The notes beneath the pieces were generated by a model. The model ran no database searches. It worked only from the letters and a program-made list of their open reading frames with translations, and was not told the DNA's origin. This document shows, in pieces, positions 26,911 to 36,079 of a stretch of DNA of 64,000 nucleotides. Position 1 is the stretch's first letter. Every line of letters begins with the position of its first letter. Source of the stretch: Planctomycetota bacterium. Its GTDB lineage: Bacteria > Planctomycetota > J058 > JAJDCQ01. The translations under genes were made by a program, and so were the position numbers. The stretch lies in assembly GCA_029260755.1 (NCBI GenBank), contig JAJDCQ010000216.1:62001-126000 (forward strand), in the 5' to 3' direction.

Positions 26911-27438
26911 CTAGACGGTCAACCCGAGCGCCTCGAGGCCGAGGGCGTGCGCGTCCGAGGTCGCCGCGTAGGCCTCGTCGGTCGTCATGGCCCGGAACGC
27001 CTCGGCGTGGCCGACCTCGTCCTCGAGGATCCGCCCCAGCACGTCGCGGACATCGCCCGGCGCGTCGGCGTCGGCCGCGATCACGCGGATCCGGGCGAGG
27101 CGCATCTCCTCGGCGTGGGCGGCGACGGCGGCGCCGGTCTCGAACGAGTCGATCCCGGGGAGGGTCTGGTTCCAGTAGCGCTCGTCGTGGGCGTCGAGGA
27201 CGACGGGCTCGATCCCGCGGGCGCGGAGGAGCCCCGCGAACCAGGCGGCGTGCTGCTCCTCCTCGTCGGCGATCCGCCGGAGGGTCGCCTCGTGCGGGCC
27301 GCCCTCGGCGAAGAGGTCGGCGAACGCGCGGATCCGTCCGCTCGCGCCGACCTCGCCGTGATACTGCCGGCGCATCCAGTCGATGAAGGCGTCCTCGTCG
27401 GTCTTGATCCGGGTCCACCACTGCTCGGGAGTGTGCAT
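26911..27438 (-). CDS. Ferritin-like di-iron protein
   Basis: The ATG at 27438 has AAGGAGA five nt upstream, giving 175 residues. The sequence is a four-helix bundle with carboxylate/His pairs spaced as in rubrerythrin and ferritin-like families: E60-x-x-H63 (DEEEQHAAWF), E110 (HAEEMRLARI) and E141-x-x-H144 (EDEVGHAEAF), with E29 a likely fourth ligand. There is no rubredoxin CxxC domain. Probable roles are iron binding, peroxide scavenging or an oxidase activity. It is divergent from ileS across 300 bp. The gap on its other side (26716-26910) shows nothing notable. Confidence 0.8.
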   Translation of the reverse strand: MHTPEQWWTRIKTDEDAFIDWMRRQYHGEVGASGRIRAFADLFAEGGPHEATLRRIADEEEQHAAWFAGLLRARGIEPVVLDAHDERYWNQTLPGIDSFETGAAVAAHAEEMRLARIRVIAADADAPGDVRDVLGRILEDEVGHAEAFRAMTTDEAYAATSDAHALGLEALGLTV

Positions 27439-27606
27439 GTCGGTCTCCTTCGCGCGCCCTCGTTGCAGCCCGCGTGCCGCCCGGCGCTCGGCGCTCGATC
27501 GGGTCGTGGCTCCCCTCTCAGGGTGTCCGGCGAGGCCGATCGCGTCGAGTCGGCGGCGCGATCCGCCCCCCGAGCGGCTCATCGCACCTCGCGGCGGGCT
27601 CACGCG

Positions 27607-27635
27607 TTGCGTCAAGGCGGGGCGACGGAGATACT
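27607..27635 (+). promoter_or_regulatory. Candidate promoter of ileS
   Basis: TTGCGT (27607-27612), a 17-nt spacer and GATACT (27630-27635) form a reasonable sigma70-type pair. Transcription would start near 27642, leaving a leader of about 97 nt before ileS. No T-box specifier or antiterminator structure was recognised in that leader. The rest of the 300-bp gap between the divergent genes (27439-27738) holds nothing else evident. Confidence 0.4.
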
Positions 27636-27738
27636 GTCCGGCCGCCGCGCCCGCGACAGGCGGGCGGCGTCGTCGCCGTCTCTACGGTCGTTCCCGACGC
27701 ACACGCACTCATTGGATGCCGGTACGGAGTCGCACCCG

Positions 27739-30700
27739 ATGCCCAAGCTCGATTCGCTCCCCGCCAAGTTCGACTTCCCCGCCGCCGAGCGCGACGCGCG
27801 TCGCTTCTGGGAGGAGAGCGAGATCTTCCAGAAGTCGCTCGAGCAGCGGCGCAGCGAGAACGCGGAGCACTTCGTCTTCTACGAGGGCCCGCCGACGGCG
27901 AACGGGCTGCCGCACCCCGGCCACTGCCTGACGCGCGTGATGAAGGATCTCTTCCCCCGCTACCAGACGATGTGCGGCAAGCTCGTCGAGCGGAAGGCGG
28001 GCTGGGACACCCACGGCCTGCCGGTCGAGGTGGAGGTCTGCAAAGAGCTCGGGATCCACACCAAGGAGGAGATCGAGGCGTACGGCGTCGAGCGGTTCGT
28101 GAAGCTCTGCATCGAGAGCGTGTTCCGCTACACGAGGGAGTGGGAGGAGCTCACCAACCGCCTCGGCTTCTGGGTGAACCTCGACGAGGCCTACGTCACC
28201 TTCCACCAGAGCTACGTCGAGAGCGTCTGGTGGGGGCTCAAGACCCTCTACGAGCGGGACCTCCTCTACCAGGGCCACAAGGTCGTCTGGTGGTGGGCGC
28301 AGGGCGGCACGGCGCTCAGCCAGGGCGAGGTCGGCGAGGGCTACCGCGACGTCGACGACCCCTCGATCTACGTCCGCTTTCCGCTGGTCGACGGGCCCGA
28401 CGCGTTCGAGGGGCGGACCTCGTTGCTCGTCTGGACGACGACCCCGTGGACGCTCGTCAGCAACCACTTCGCGGCCGTCCACCCGGAGATCGAGTACGCG
28501 CTGTGCGACGAGGGCGACGACGGCGAGGAGCGTCTCTGGGTCGCGAAGGATCTGGTGGAGGCGCTCGCGAAGAAGACCAAGCGCAAGCTCACCGTGGTGC
28601 GCACGTGCAAGGGGGCCGACCTCCTCGGCCTGCGCTACGAGCCGCCGTTCCCGGGCGTCTACTACGGCGAGATGGGCGAGCGGACGGCGAAGCTGAAGCG
28701 AGTCCCGGAGGAAGCGAGCGGCCTGGCCGGCGGCGGCGCGACCGAGCTCCCGATCGGCTGGCGTGTCCTCGCCGCCGACTTCGTGACCATCGACGCCGGC
28801 AGCGGCCTCGTCCACGAGGCGCCCGCCTTCGGTGAGGTCGACTTCGATCTCCTCCAGCAGGAGCGCGCCCGGTTCGAGGCGTTCGACGCGATCCCGCTCC
28901 TGTGCGCGGTGAAGCCCGACGGCAGCTTCTCCGACGACGCGCCGCCGGCCTACCGCGGCCGCTGGGTGAAGGAGGCCGACAAGGACATCACCCGCGAGCT
29001 CAAGGACCGGGGGCTTCTCGTTCACCACGAGGTCTATCACCACCCGTACCCGTTCTGCCCCCGCGCCGAGGACGACGCGCTCATCCAGTACGCGCGGAAG
29101 AGCTGGTTCGTCCGGACGAGCGCGTTCAAGGACGAGTTCCTCCGCAACAACGCGGGGATCAAGTGGCTGCCCGAGCACATCCGGGACGGTCGCTTCGGCG
29201 ACTTCCTCCGCAACAACGTCGACTGGGCGCTGTCGCGCGAGCGCTTCTGGGGCACGCCGCTCCCGATCTGGCGCTGCGAGGCGACGGGCAAGATGGAGGC
29301 GGCGGGCTGCTACGACGAGCTCCTCGCCAAGCCCGACGTCGCCGGCACCGAGGTGTGGGACGCGGCCAAGGCGGCCGATCCCGATCTGCCCGACCACCTC
29401 CGCGTCCACAAGCCGTACATCGATGCCGTCACCTACGCGAGCCCGTTCGCCGACGGCGCGCGGATGCGGCGCGTCCCCGAGGTGATCGACTGCTGGTGGG
29501 ATGCCGGCAGCATGCCGTTCGCCCAGTGGGGCTTCCCCCACGTCGAGGGCAGCATCGACACGTTCAAGTGGGCGTTCCCGGCGAACTTCATCAGCGAGGC
29601 GCTCGACCAGACGCGCGGCTGGTTCTACGGCCTCCTCGCGATCAGCACCCTCCTGTTTGGCGAAACCCGCGACGACGCGAAGCTCCCGGCGCCGGACCTG
29701 CCGCGCCCCGAGACCGCGTTCCCCTACAACGCCTGCATCGTCCTCGGCCTGCTCCTCGGCGAGGACCGGCTGAAGATGTCGAAGCGGACGAAGAACTACC
29801 GCGAGCCGACCTATATCTTCGATCAGCTCGGCGCGGATGCGATGCGCTGGTACTTCTTCAGCGCGCAGACGCCGTGGACGGGCGTCGTCTTCCAGGAGAA
29901 GGCGATCCAGGAGGCGCAGCGGGAGTTCCTCGTCCGGCTCCAGAACGTCTGGAACTTCTACGTCCTGAACGCGAACGGGGACAACGACCAGTTCGACCCC
30001 GGGTCGCACGACGGCGCTCGCAAGGGCACCGGCTGGCGGGCGCCCGGCGAGCGGAGCGAGCTCGATCGCTGGATCCTCGGCGAGCTGCATCGCACGACCC
30101 GCGACGTGCGCGCCGCGCTCGACCGGTTCGAGAACTTCCCGGCGGCCGGGCACCTCAACGACTTCGTCGACGCGCTCAGCAACTGGTATCTCCGGCGGAG
30201 CCGCGACCGGTTCTGGCGCTCGGAGAAGGACCAGGACAAGTGGGACGCCTACAACACGATCCACGAGGTGCTCGTCGCGACGGCGAAGCTGATCGCGCCG
30301 TTCACCCCGTTCTTCGCCGAGAGCGTGTATCAGAACCTCGTCCGGAGCGCCGGGCTCGGCAACGCCGGCGCGCCCGAGAGCGTGCATCTCTGCGACTACC
30401 CGACAGCGGATGAGAGCCTCATCGACGACCGGCTGGCGACCGAGATGGACCTCGTCCGGCAGGTGGTGTCGGCCGGGCGCGCCGCGCGCACCGGCGCCAA
30501 GCTGCGGGTGCGGCAGCCGCTCCAGCGGTGCGAGGTGATCCTCGGGCGCAAGGAGCACGCCGAGTGGCTCGGGCGGCACGCCGAGCTGATCGGCGCCGAG
30601 CTCAACATCCGCGAGGTCGAGCTCACCACCGCGGGCGAGGAGTACGTCACCTACTCGATCAAGGCGAACTTCAAGGCGCTCGGCCCGCGGTTCGGCAAGA

Positions 30701-31176
30701 AGGTCCAGGCGGTCGCGAAGGCGGTCGCGGCGCTGGACGCCGCCGAGGCGCGGCGGTCGCTCGGAGAGGCGGGCGCCGTCGAGGTCGAGGTCGACGGGGC
30801 CAAGGAGTCGCTCTCGGGCGACGAGGTCGAGGTGCGCCTCGATGCGAAGCCCGGCTGGTCGGCGGCGCAGGCGCGCGGCGCGGTCGTCGTGGTCAGCACC
30901 GAGCTCACCGACGAGCTGCGCACCGAGGGGCTGCTCAACGAGGTGGTCCATCACGTCCAGGGCATGCGCAAGGACGCGGCGCTCGACTACAACGCCCGCA
31001 TCAAGCTCTTCGTCGAGACCGACGACGAGCTCTGGACGGTCGTCGACGGCGGCCGGGCCGCCATCGAGGCCGAGTGCCAGGTCGACGCGATCGAGCGAGC
31101 CGCCGCCCCGGGCGGCGAGCCGAAGAGCGTGAAGATCGAGGGGCACGCGACGAAGCTCGCGATCGCCGTCGTCTGA
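27739..31176 (+). CDS. ileS: Isoleucyl-tRNA synthetase, type 2
   Basis: This 1145-residue class I aminoacyl-tRNA synthetase charges tRNA-Ile in the cytoplasm. The HIGH motif is present as HPGH (59-62, in GPPTANGLPHPGH). The KMSKR motif is at 679-683. The CP1 editing region lies between them (LVWTTTPWTL, GSGLVHEAPAFG). An anticodon-binding domain follows, and then the C-terminal extension typical of the longer, eukaryote-like IleRS2 type (last 150 residues, DYNARIKLFVE). IleRS2 enzymes are generally less sensitive to mupirocin; that is family knowledge and untested here. The ATG at 27739 has GGAG nine nt upstream. The following small membrane-protein gene starts 10 nt after its stop. Confidence 0.97.
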   Translation: MPKLDSLPAKFDFPAAERDARRFWEESEIFQKSLEQRRSENAEHFVFYEGPPTANGLPHPGHCLTRVMKDLFPRYQTMCGKLVERKAGWDTHGLPVEVEVCKELGIHTKEEIEAYGVERFVKLCIESVFRYTREWEELTNRLGFWVNLDEAYVTFHQSYVESVWWGLKTLYERDLLYQGHKVVWWWAQGGTALSQGEVGEGYRDVDDPSIYVRFPLVDGPDAFEGRTSLLVWTTTPWTLVSNHFAAVHPEIEYALCDEGDDGEERLWVAKDLVEALAKKTKRKLTVVRTCKGADLLGLRYEPPFPGVYYGEMGERTAKLKRVPEEASGLAGGGATELPIGWRVLAADFVTIDAGSGLVHEAPAFGEVDFDLLQQERARFEAFDAIPLLCAVKPDGSFSDDAPPAYRGRWVKEADKDITRELKDRGLLVHHEVYHHPYPFCPRAEDDALIQYARKSWFVRTSAFKDEFLRNNAGIKWLPEHIRDGRFGDFLRNNVDWALSRERFWGTPLPIWRCEATGKMEAAGCYDELLAKPDVAGTEVWDAAKAADPDLPDHLRVHKPYIDAVTYASPFADGARMRRVPEVIDCWWDAGSMPFAQWGFPHVEGSIDTFKWAFPANFISEALDQTRGWFYGLLAISTLLFGETRDDAKLPAPDLPRPETAFPYNACIVLGLLLGEDRLKMSKRTKNYREPTYIFDQLGADAMRWYFFSAQTPWTGVVFQEKAIQEAQREFLVRLQNVWNFYVLNANGDNDQFDPGSHDGARKGTGWRAPGERSELDRWILGELHRTTRDVRAALDRFENFPAAGHLNDFVDALSNWYLRRSRDRFWRSEKDQDKWDAYNTIHEVLVATAKLIAPFTPFFAESVYQNLVRSAGLGNAGAPESVHLCDYPTADESLIDDRLATEMDLVRQVVSAGRAARTGAKLRVRQPLQRCEVILGRKEHAEWLGRHAELIGAELNIREVELTTAGEEYVTYSIKANFKALGPRFGKKVQAVAKAVAALDAAEARRSLGEAGAVEVEVDGAKESLSGDEVEVRLDAKPGWSAAQARGAVVVVSTELTDELRTEGLLNEVVHHVQGMRKDAALDYNARIKLFVETDDELWTVVDGGRAAIEAECQVDAIERAAAPGGEPKSVKIEGHATKLAIAVV

Positions 31177-31186
31177 GCCCTCGACG

Positions 31187-31729
31187 GTGCACCGCTTCTC
31201 GGTCCATCTCGCCCCGCGCTCCGGGCAGCCCATCCCGCTCGGCGAGCTCGAGCGGGCGCTCCACGGCCTCGGCGCCGTCGAGGAGGACGGGATCGACTTC
31301 GAGGTCACGCCCGACGGCGGACCGCGGTGCCGGATCCAGTCGGTCCTCGCCCGGGATGACGATCGCAAGGCCATCCGGGGTCAGGTCGCATCGATGGCCG
31401 TCTTGGTCGACCTCGAGGCCGGCGGCGACGAGGGCCTCGTCGCGCTCGTCACCGGGATGGCCGAGCGGCTCGACCTCGTCCTGCGTCTCGCCGCCGGCGG
31501 CGCCGAGGTCTCCGGGGAGCGCATCGCCGAGCAGATCGAGCTGGAGCGGGAGTCGGCCCGCGCCCACGCCCGGAGCCGGATCGTCCGGGTCGGCCTCGCC
31601 TTCTTCGTCTTCCCGCTCGCCGCGCCGGCGTGGTACTACGTCGGCGTCTGGGCGGCCCTCGTGCCGATGTTCGTCGCGACGGGGCTGGTCGTCGGGTTCG
31701 ACATGCTCGGCGGCGACGACGACGGCTGA
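31187..31729 (+). CDS. Hypothetical protein with two C-terminal membrane helices
   Basis: This is 180 residues from a GTG only 10 nt after ileS, with no good Shine-Dalgarno, so translation may depend on ileS. Residues 1-120 are soluble, opening with HRFSVHLAPRSG, and have a predicted mixed fold. Residues about 133-175 form two hydrophobic segments (VGLAFFVFPLAAPAWYYVGV, then WAALVPMFVATGLVVGF), and the tail is acidic. No family recognised. Coupling to ileS may be positional only. Confidence 0.65.
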   Translation: MHRFSVHLAPRSGQPIPLGELERALHGLGAVEEDGIDFEVTPDGGPRCRIQSVLARDDDRKAIRGQVASMAVLVDLEAGGDEGLVALVTGMAERLDLVLRLAAGGAEVSGERIAEQIELERESARAHARSRIVRVGLAFFVFPLAAPAWYYVGVWAALVPMFVATGLVVGFDMLGGDDDG

Positions 31730-31769
31730 TCGCCGTGCAACCCTCTCCGTGTCTGCGACGTGAGGTCGG

Positions 31770-33380
31770 ATGGGGCGGGAGGGGATCTTGTCGTTCGCAC
31801 GCCGGCGCGGGCTTCTCCGCGCGAGCATCTCGCTGACGGTCACCGCGCTCGTCCTCGGCCCCGCCATGCTCCGGGCCGACCCGGACGACGCCGACGCCGC
31901 GTGGGAGGCCGCCCGGGCCGACCTCCGCGACGCCCTCGAGGCCGACGAGCCCAACCCCGACCTCCTCGACGCGACGCTGACCCAGGTCGCCCAGCTCGGC
32001 GGCGAGCGGGCGGTGCGCGTCCTCACCGACGCGGCCGTCGTCCACTGCGGGAGCGGCGACTGCCGGCTCGTGGCTCGGTCGGTCGCCTCGATCGATGACC
32101 CGGCCGCCCGCGACTACGTCGTCGCCGAGGCCCGTCGGCGCAAGGGCGGCGCCCGCTCCTGGCTCTGTCTCCTCGCCCTCGCCGCGTCGGACTGGCCCGA
32201 GGCCCGTCCGGTCCTGGTCGACACGATCGAGAGCGCCCGTCCGTTCCTCGGCGTCGAGGCGGTCCTCGCCCTGCGGCGGCAGCGGACGGCGGCGGCGGTG
32301 GAGACGCTCGTCGACGCCCTGGCCGCGGTCGCTCGGCTGAGGCGGTCGGTGTCCGACCGCGACGTCGTCGCGGAGGCGATCCGGCAGGCGCTCGTCGATC
32401 TGACCGGCGCGGAGCACGAGGACGTCGACGGCTGGCGCGCGTGGTGGCAAAGCCGGGGCGAGTCGTTCACCCCGGCGCCGGAGCGCAACGCCGATGACGA
32501 CGACCGCGACGACGAGGAGCGCATCCGCACCGTCGTCCGGGAGGCGCCCGAGACGCGAACGCGCCCGCGCCTGCCGCCGACGGTCGCGCGTCTTCGCGGC
32601 GACGACGTCCTGGTCGTCCGCGGCAACTGGGACGTCATCGACGAGGTCCTCGATGACCTCGGCATCCCCTACCGCCGCGTCGCCCGGAAGAGGCTCGCGA
32701 GCGAGCGGCTCGATCCCGAGCGGCAGGTCGTCGTGATCGGCTGCGGCGGGCATGCGTTCCCGCGCCGCGCGGTCGAGAAGCTGCGCGACTTCGTCCGCGA
32801 GGGCGGCTACCTCTTCACCTCGGACTACGGCCTGACCCAGGTGCTCGAGCCCGCCTTCCCCGGCGCGGCGAGCAAGGCGGGCTCGAGCGGCTTCACCGAG
32901 CTCGACGTCGCGATCGGCCCGGCCGCGGGCGCGGGCGAGAGCTCGGTCGCGCGCCACCTCCTCCACGACGTCTTCTCCGCGCGTCGCGAGGGCGTCCCGC
33001 CGCCACGCTGGAAGGTCGACCCGAGCAGCTACACCATCGCGCCCGGCCCCGAGACGACCGTCCTCGTCGAGAGCGCCGAGCTCGCGAAGAGCCTCGGCCA
33101 CGGCGCGGTCGCCGTCACGTTCCGGCGCGACGCGAGCTCGCCACGTCGCGGTCGGCGGCGGGGGCGCGGCGACGAGCGCCCGAGCACCGGCGGCGCCCGC
33201 TGGGCGAGCGCCGAGCGCCGGACGGCCCACGACCTCCGCGGCGGCGCGGTGCTGCACGTGATCGGCCACTTCGCGAAGCAGCGGAACGCGGACGGCGACG
33301 GCTTCGCGCTCCAGCAGCTCTTCCTGAACTTCCTCGACGAGCGGCAGGCGTCGATCCGGGCCGCGGCGTCTCGGAGCTAG
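31770..33380 (+). CDS. Exported HEAT-repeat protein with glutamine-amidotransferase-like C-terminal domain
   Basis: The protein has 536 residues from the ATG at 31770. A TTG at 31788 has a better placed GGGAGGGG and may be the true start. A signal peptide (about 8-35, cleavage after LRA) is followed by HEAT-like helical pairs (about 40-225), an acidic linker (about 240-260) and an alpha/beta domain (about 275-400: VVVIGCGGHAFPRRAV, FVREGGYLFTSDYG). The latter looks like the class I glutamine amidotransferase-like fold common in planctomycetal exported proteins. A catalytic triad is not evident. A basic low-complexity insert lies near 450-470. Its stop codon overlaps that of the convergent kinase gene (CTAG, 33377-33380). 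Confidence 0.7.
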   Translation: MGREGILSFARRRGLLRASISLTVTALVLGPAMLRADPDDADAAWEAARADLRDALEADEPNPDLLDATLTQVAQLGGERAVRVLTDAAVVHCGSGDCRLVARSVASIDDPAARDYVVAEARRRKGGARSWLCLLALAASDWPEARPVLVDTIESARPFLGVEAVLALRRQRTAAAVETLVDALAAVARLRRSVSDRDVVAEAIRQALVDLTGAEHEDVDGWRAWWQSRGESFTPAPERNADDDDRDDEERIRTVVREAPETRTRPRLPPTVARLRGDDVLVVRGNWDVIDEVLDDLGIPYRRVARKRLASERLDPERQVVVIGCGGHAFPRRAVEKLRDFVREGGYLFTSDYGLTQVLEPAFPGAASKAGSSGFTELDVAIGPAAGAGESSVARHLLHDVFSARREGVPPPRWKVDPSSYTIAPGPETTVLVESAELAKSLGHGAVAVTFRRDASSPRRGRRRGRGDERPSTGGARWASAERRTAHDLRGGAVLHVIGHFAKQRNADGDGFALQQLFLNFLDERQASIRAAASRS

Positions 33381-36058
33381 TCGCCGCCCGCCCCGTCGCC
33401 TTCGGCGTCGAGCGTCCGCCGCTTCTCTCGGAGGCGCTTCTCGATCTCGGGGATATCCCATCGCCCCTCGATGAAGCCGATCGCGAGGCCGTAGTCGGCG
33501 ACGGCGGCCTCCCGGCGGCCGTGCCGGCGATGGTGGTCGGCGCGCGCCTCGTACGGCTCGACGAAGCGGTCCCCCTCCTGGAGGAGCCTGTCCAGCCCGA
33601 TGGCGCCGCTCTCGAGCAGGCCGACGGCCTCGTCGAGGAGCGCATCGACCGTCGGCGAGGTCGGCCGGGAGCAGCAGGAGTCGCCCTCCGCCTCGACGAA
33701 GGCGACGATCGCCCGGGTGAGCGCGCGGACGATCGCCCGGGCGCCCGTGAGGCGGACCGGATCGCGGGCGGTCTTCTTGCGCTCGAGCGCCCTCCAGTGC
33801 TCGGCGTAGGGGTGGTGCCAGGCGAGCGCCTCGGCGGCCAGGGCGACGCGCTCGCGCGGGTCGGTCGACCGCTCGCTCAGAGCGAGGGGGACGTGAGCGT
33901 TCCGCATGATCACCGGCTGGGTCCGGTCGAGGGCGAGCGCCCGCTCGGCCGACGCCCACGCCTGGTCGTGCCCCCGGAAGTCCATCGCGACGCACGCATG
34001 GAACCACGCCTCGTCGAGGCCGACCTCGAGGGCGGCCTCGAACGTCGCGCGCGCCTCCTTCGAGGACCCGACGCGGGAGAGCCGGATGGCGAGGACGAGG
34101 AGGCGCGCGACGTTGCGCCGGCCGACCGGGCGCGCCCGCTCGGCCGCGGCGATCCTCCCGAGCTCATCGGCGCCGAGCGAGAGCTCGGCGTCCTCCTCGG
34201 GGCTCACCCGCGTCCGGAAGCGGAGGGCCATCGCGACGACGAGCGCCTCCAGGAGTCGCTCCGGCCCCTCGCCGGCGGTCCGGTCCTCCGCGTTCGCCTC
34301 CCGCCGGAACGCGAGGTGGACCTCGTCGGCGATCAGGACGTCCGCGCGGCCCGAAGCGACGAGCACGTCGGTGAGCGTGCGAAGCTCCTCGGCCGGCGCG
34401 CGCGCCTCGAGGCGCTCCACGAAGTGCTCGGTGAAGAACTGAACGAACGGGACGGGGAGGGAGCCCCGCGGGAGCGCCTCCCCGAAGCTCGATGCGGCGG
34501 CCAGATCCTCGAGGGCGGCGGACCATCGCTCGCTCCCGAGCAGGGTCTCGGCCCGGCGCCGATAGAGCCGCCCGCGCGTCGCGTCGTCGATCCCCGACGC
34601 GCGTCGGAGGGCGGCGAACGCGCCGGCATCGAGCGGCGCGCGGAGGAGGACGGCATCGGCGGCGTCGCCGGGCGTCGCGATCGCGCGGGCGAGGTCGGGA
34701 GCGAGCTCGAACGAGGCCGGCTCGATCGGCTCGTCGCCGTGGAGGAGCTCGGCGAGGGCGCCGAGCCGTCGGCCGCGGTGGAGCGCCTTCGCGGCGAGGG
34801 TGAGCTCGTCCCGGGCGAGCTCGCCGTGACGTCGCACATGGGCGGCCAGGGCGCTCGCGGCGTGCAGGTGCCGCGCCTCGGTCGGGTCGGCTCGGAGGAG
34901 CAGATCCACGAGTCGGCACGTCTCCGCCCGATCGTCGAACGGGCCGTCGCCGGCGGCGAGGCCGGCGACGGCCTCGCGCGCGGCGGGCTCGAGCGCGTCG
35001 CCGCGGAGGAGCTCGCCCTCGACGCGATCGAGGAGAGCCTCGGGCGACTCGCGCGGCGCCAGGATGACGACGGCGCTCGCGAAGGCGACGACGAGCGACG
35101 CGAGCAGCAGGGTGAGCGCGAGGCGGGCCGCGCGGCTCCGCGGCAGCGCGATCCCCGAGCCGCGCGATCCGGTCGCGGAGATCGACTCGCCCGCGGCGAA
35201 CCGGCGGAGATCCTCGGCCAGGGCGCCCGCCGACGGGTAGCGGTCGGCCGGCGCCTTCGCGAGCGCCTTCTGGCAGATCGCGTCGAGGGCGGCCGGCGCG
35301 TCCTCGCGGGCCGCGCCGAGCGGGTCGGGCGCGGCCCGGAGCACCTGGGCGACGACGTGGACGGCCGCGTCGCCGGTGAACGGGGGCGTGGCCGTCACCG
35401 CCGTGTAGAGGAGCGCGCCGATGCCGTAGACGTCGGTCGCCGCCGTCGTGCCCTGCGGGCCGTCGGCGGCGCCGACCTGCTCGGGCGCCATGAACGATGG
35501 CGTTCCGATGCACTGCCCCGTCGAGGTGAGGGCGTGGCTGCGCGCGTCGGCGGCGAGGCCGAAGTCGACGAGGCGGGGCTCACCGAGCTCGTCGATGATG
35601 ACGTTCTCGGGCTTGATGTCGCGGTGGAGGACGCCGTGGGCGTGGACGTGCTCGACCGCGTCCGCGATCTTCCGGGCGACGGCGACCGCGGCCTCGATCG
35701 GGAGCGCGCCGCGGCGGAGATGCTCGCCGAGCGACTGCCCCGGCACGAGGCCCATCGCGCACCAGGAGACGCCCCGGTCGACCCCGCACGCGTGGATGGG
35801 GACGACGTGCGGGTGCGGGGCGATCCGCGCGAGCACCTCGACCTCGCGCCGGAAGCGGGCGAGGGCGCGCTCGGCGTCGGCGCCCGGTTGCAGCGCGATC
35901 ACCTTCACCGCGTGGGTCGCGCCGCTCTCGAGGTGACGGGCCCGGAAGACCGCGCCCATCCCGCCGCGTCCGAGCGTGTCCTCGATCGCGTACGGGCCGA
36001 GGCGGTCGCCGAGCCGCGGTAGCCCCGATGGATGAAGTGGTGTCGTCACCGTCCGCAC
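33377..36058 (-). CDS. Membrane Ser/Thr protein kinase, tandem duplicate (downstream copy)
   Basis: This 893-residue protein starts at a GTG. The kinase domain is at about 20-295 (Gly loop GRGGMGAV, Lys52, HRDIKPEN 145-152, DFG 165-167, APE 191-193). A membrane helix is at about 312-335, followed by a long helical extracytoplasmic region. Its end carries adjacent Cys 795-796, VDALLDEAVGLL, then ADHHRRHGRREAA. It is a paralog of the gene directly upstream: the N-terminal kinase parts are almost identical, while the C-terminal halves have diverged. The gap between the two genes is 21 nt, so they form an operon. No strong Shine-Dalgarno is seen. Confidence 0.88.
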   Translation of the reverse strand: MRTVTTPLHPSGLPRLGDRLGPYAIEDTLGRGGMGAVFRARHLESGATHAVKVIALQPGADAERALARFRREVEVLARIAPHPHVVPIHACGVDRGVSWCAMGLVPGQSLGEHLRRGALPIEAAVAVARKIADAVEHVHAHGVLHRDIKPENVIIDELGEPRLVDFGLAADARSHALTSTGQCIGTPSFMAPEQVGAADGPQGTTAATDVYGIGALLYTAVTATPPFTGDAAVHVVAQVLRAAPDPLGAAREDAPAALDAICQKALAKAPADRYPSAGALAEDLRRFAAGESISATGSRGSGIALPRSRAARLALTLLLASLVVAFASAVVILAPRESPEALLDRVEGELLRGDALEPAAREAVAGLAAGDGPFDDRAETCRLVDLLLRADPTEARHLHAASALAAHVRRHGELARDELTLAAKALHRGRRLGALAELLHGDEPIEPASFELAPDLARAIATPGDAADAVLLRAPLDAGAFAALRRASGIDDATRGRLYRRRAETLLGSERWSAALEDLAAASSFGEALPRGSLPVPFVQFFTEHFVERLEARAPAEELRTLTDVLVASGRADVLIADEVHLAFRREANAEDRTAGEGPERLLEALVVAMALRFRTRVSPEEDAELSLGADELGRIAAAERARPVGRRNVARLLVLAIRLSRVGSSKEARATFEAALEVGLDEAWFHACVAMDFRGHDQAWASAERALALDRTQPVIMRNAHVPLALSERSTDPRERVALAAEALAWHHPYAEHWRALERKKTARDPVRLTGARAIVRALTRAIVAFVEAEGDSCCSRPTSPTVDALLDEAVGLLESGAIGLDRLLQEGDRFVEPYEARADHHRRHGRREAAVADYGLAIGFIEGRWDIPEIEKRLREKRRTLDAEGDGAGGD

Positions 36059-36079
36059 TCTCTCATCGCGGGCGAGGGC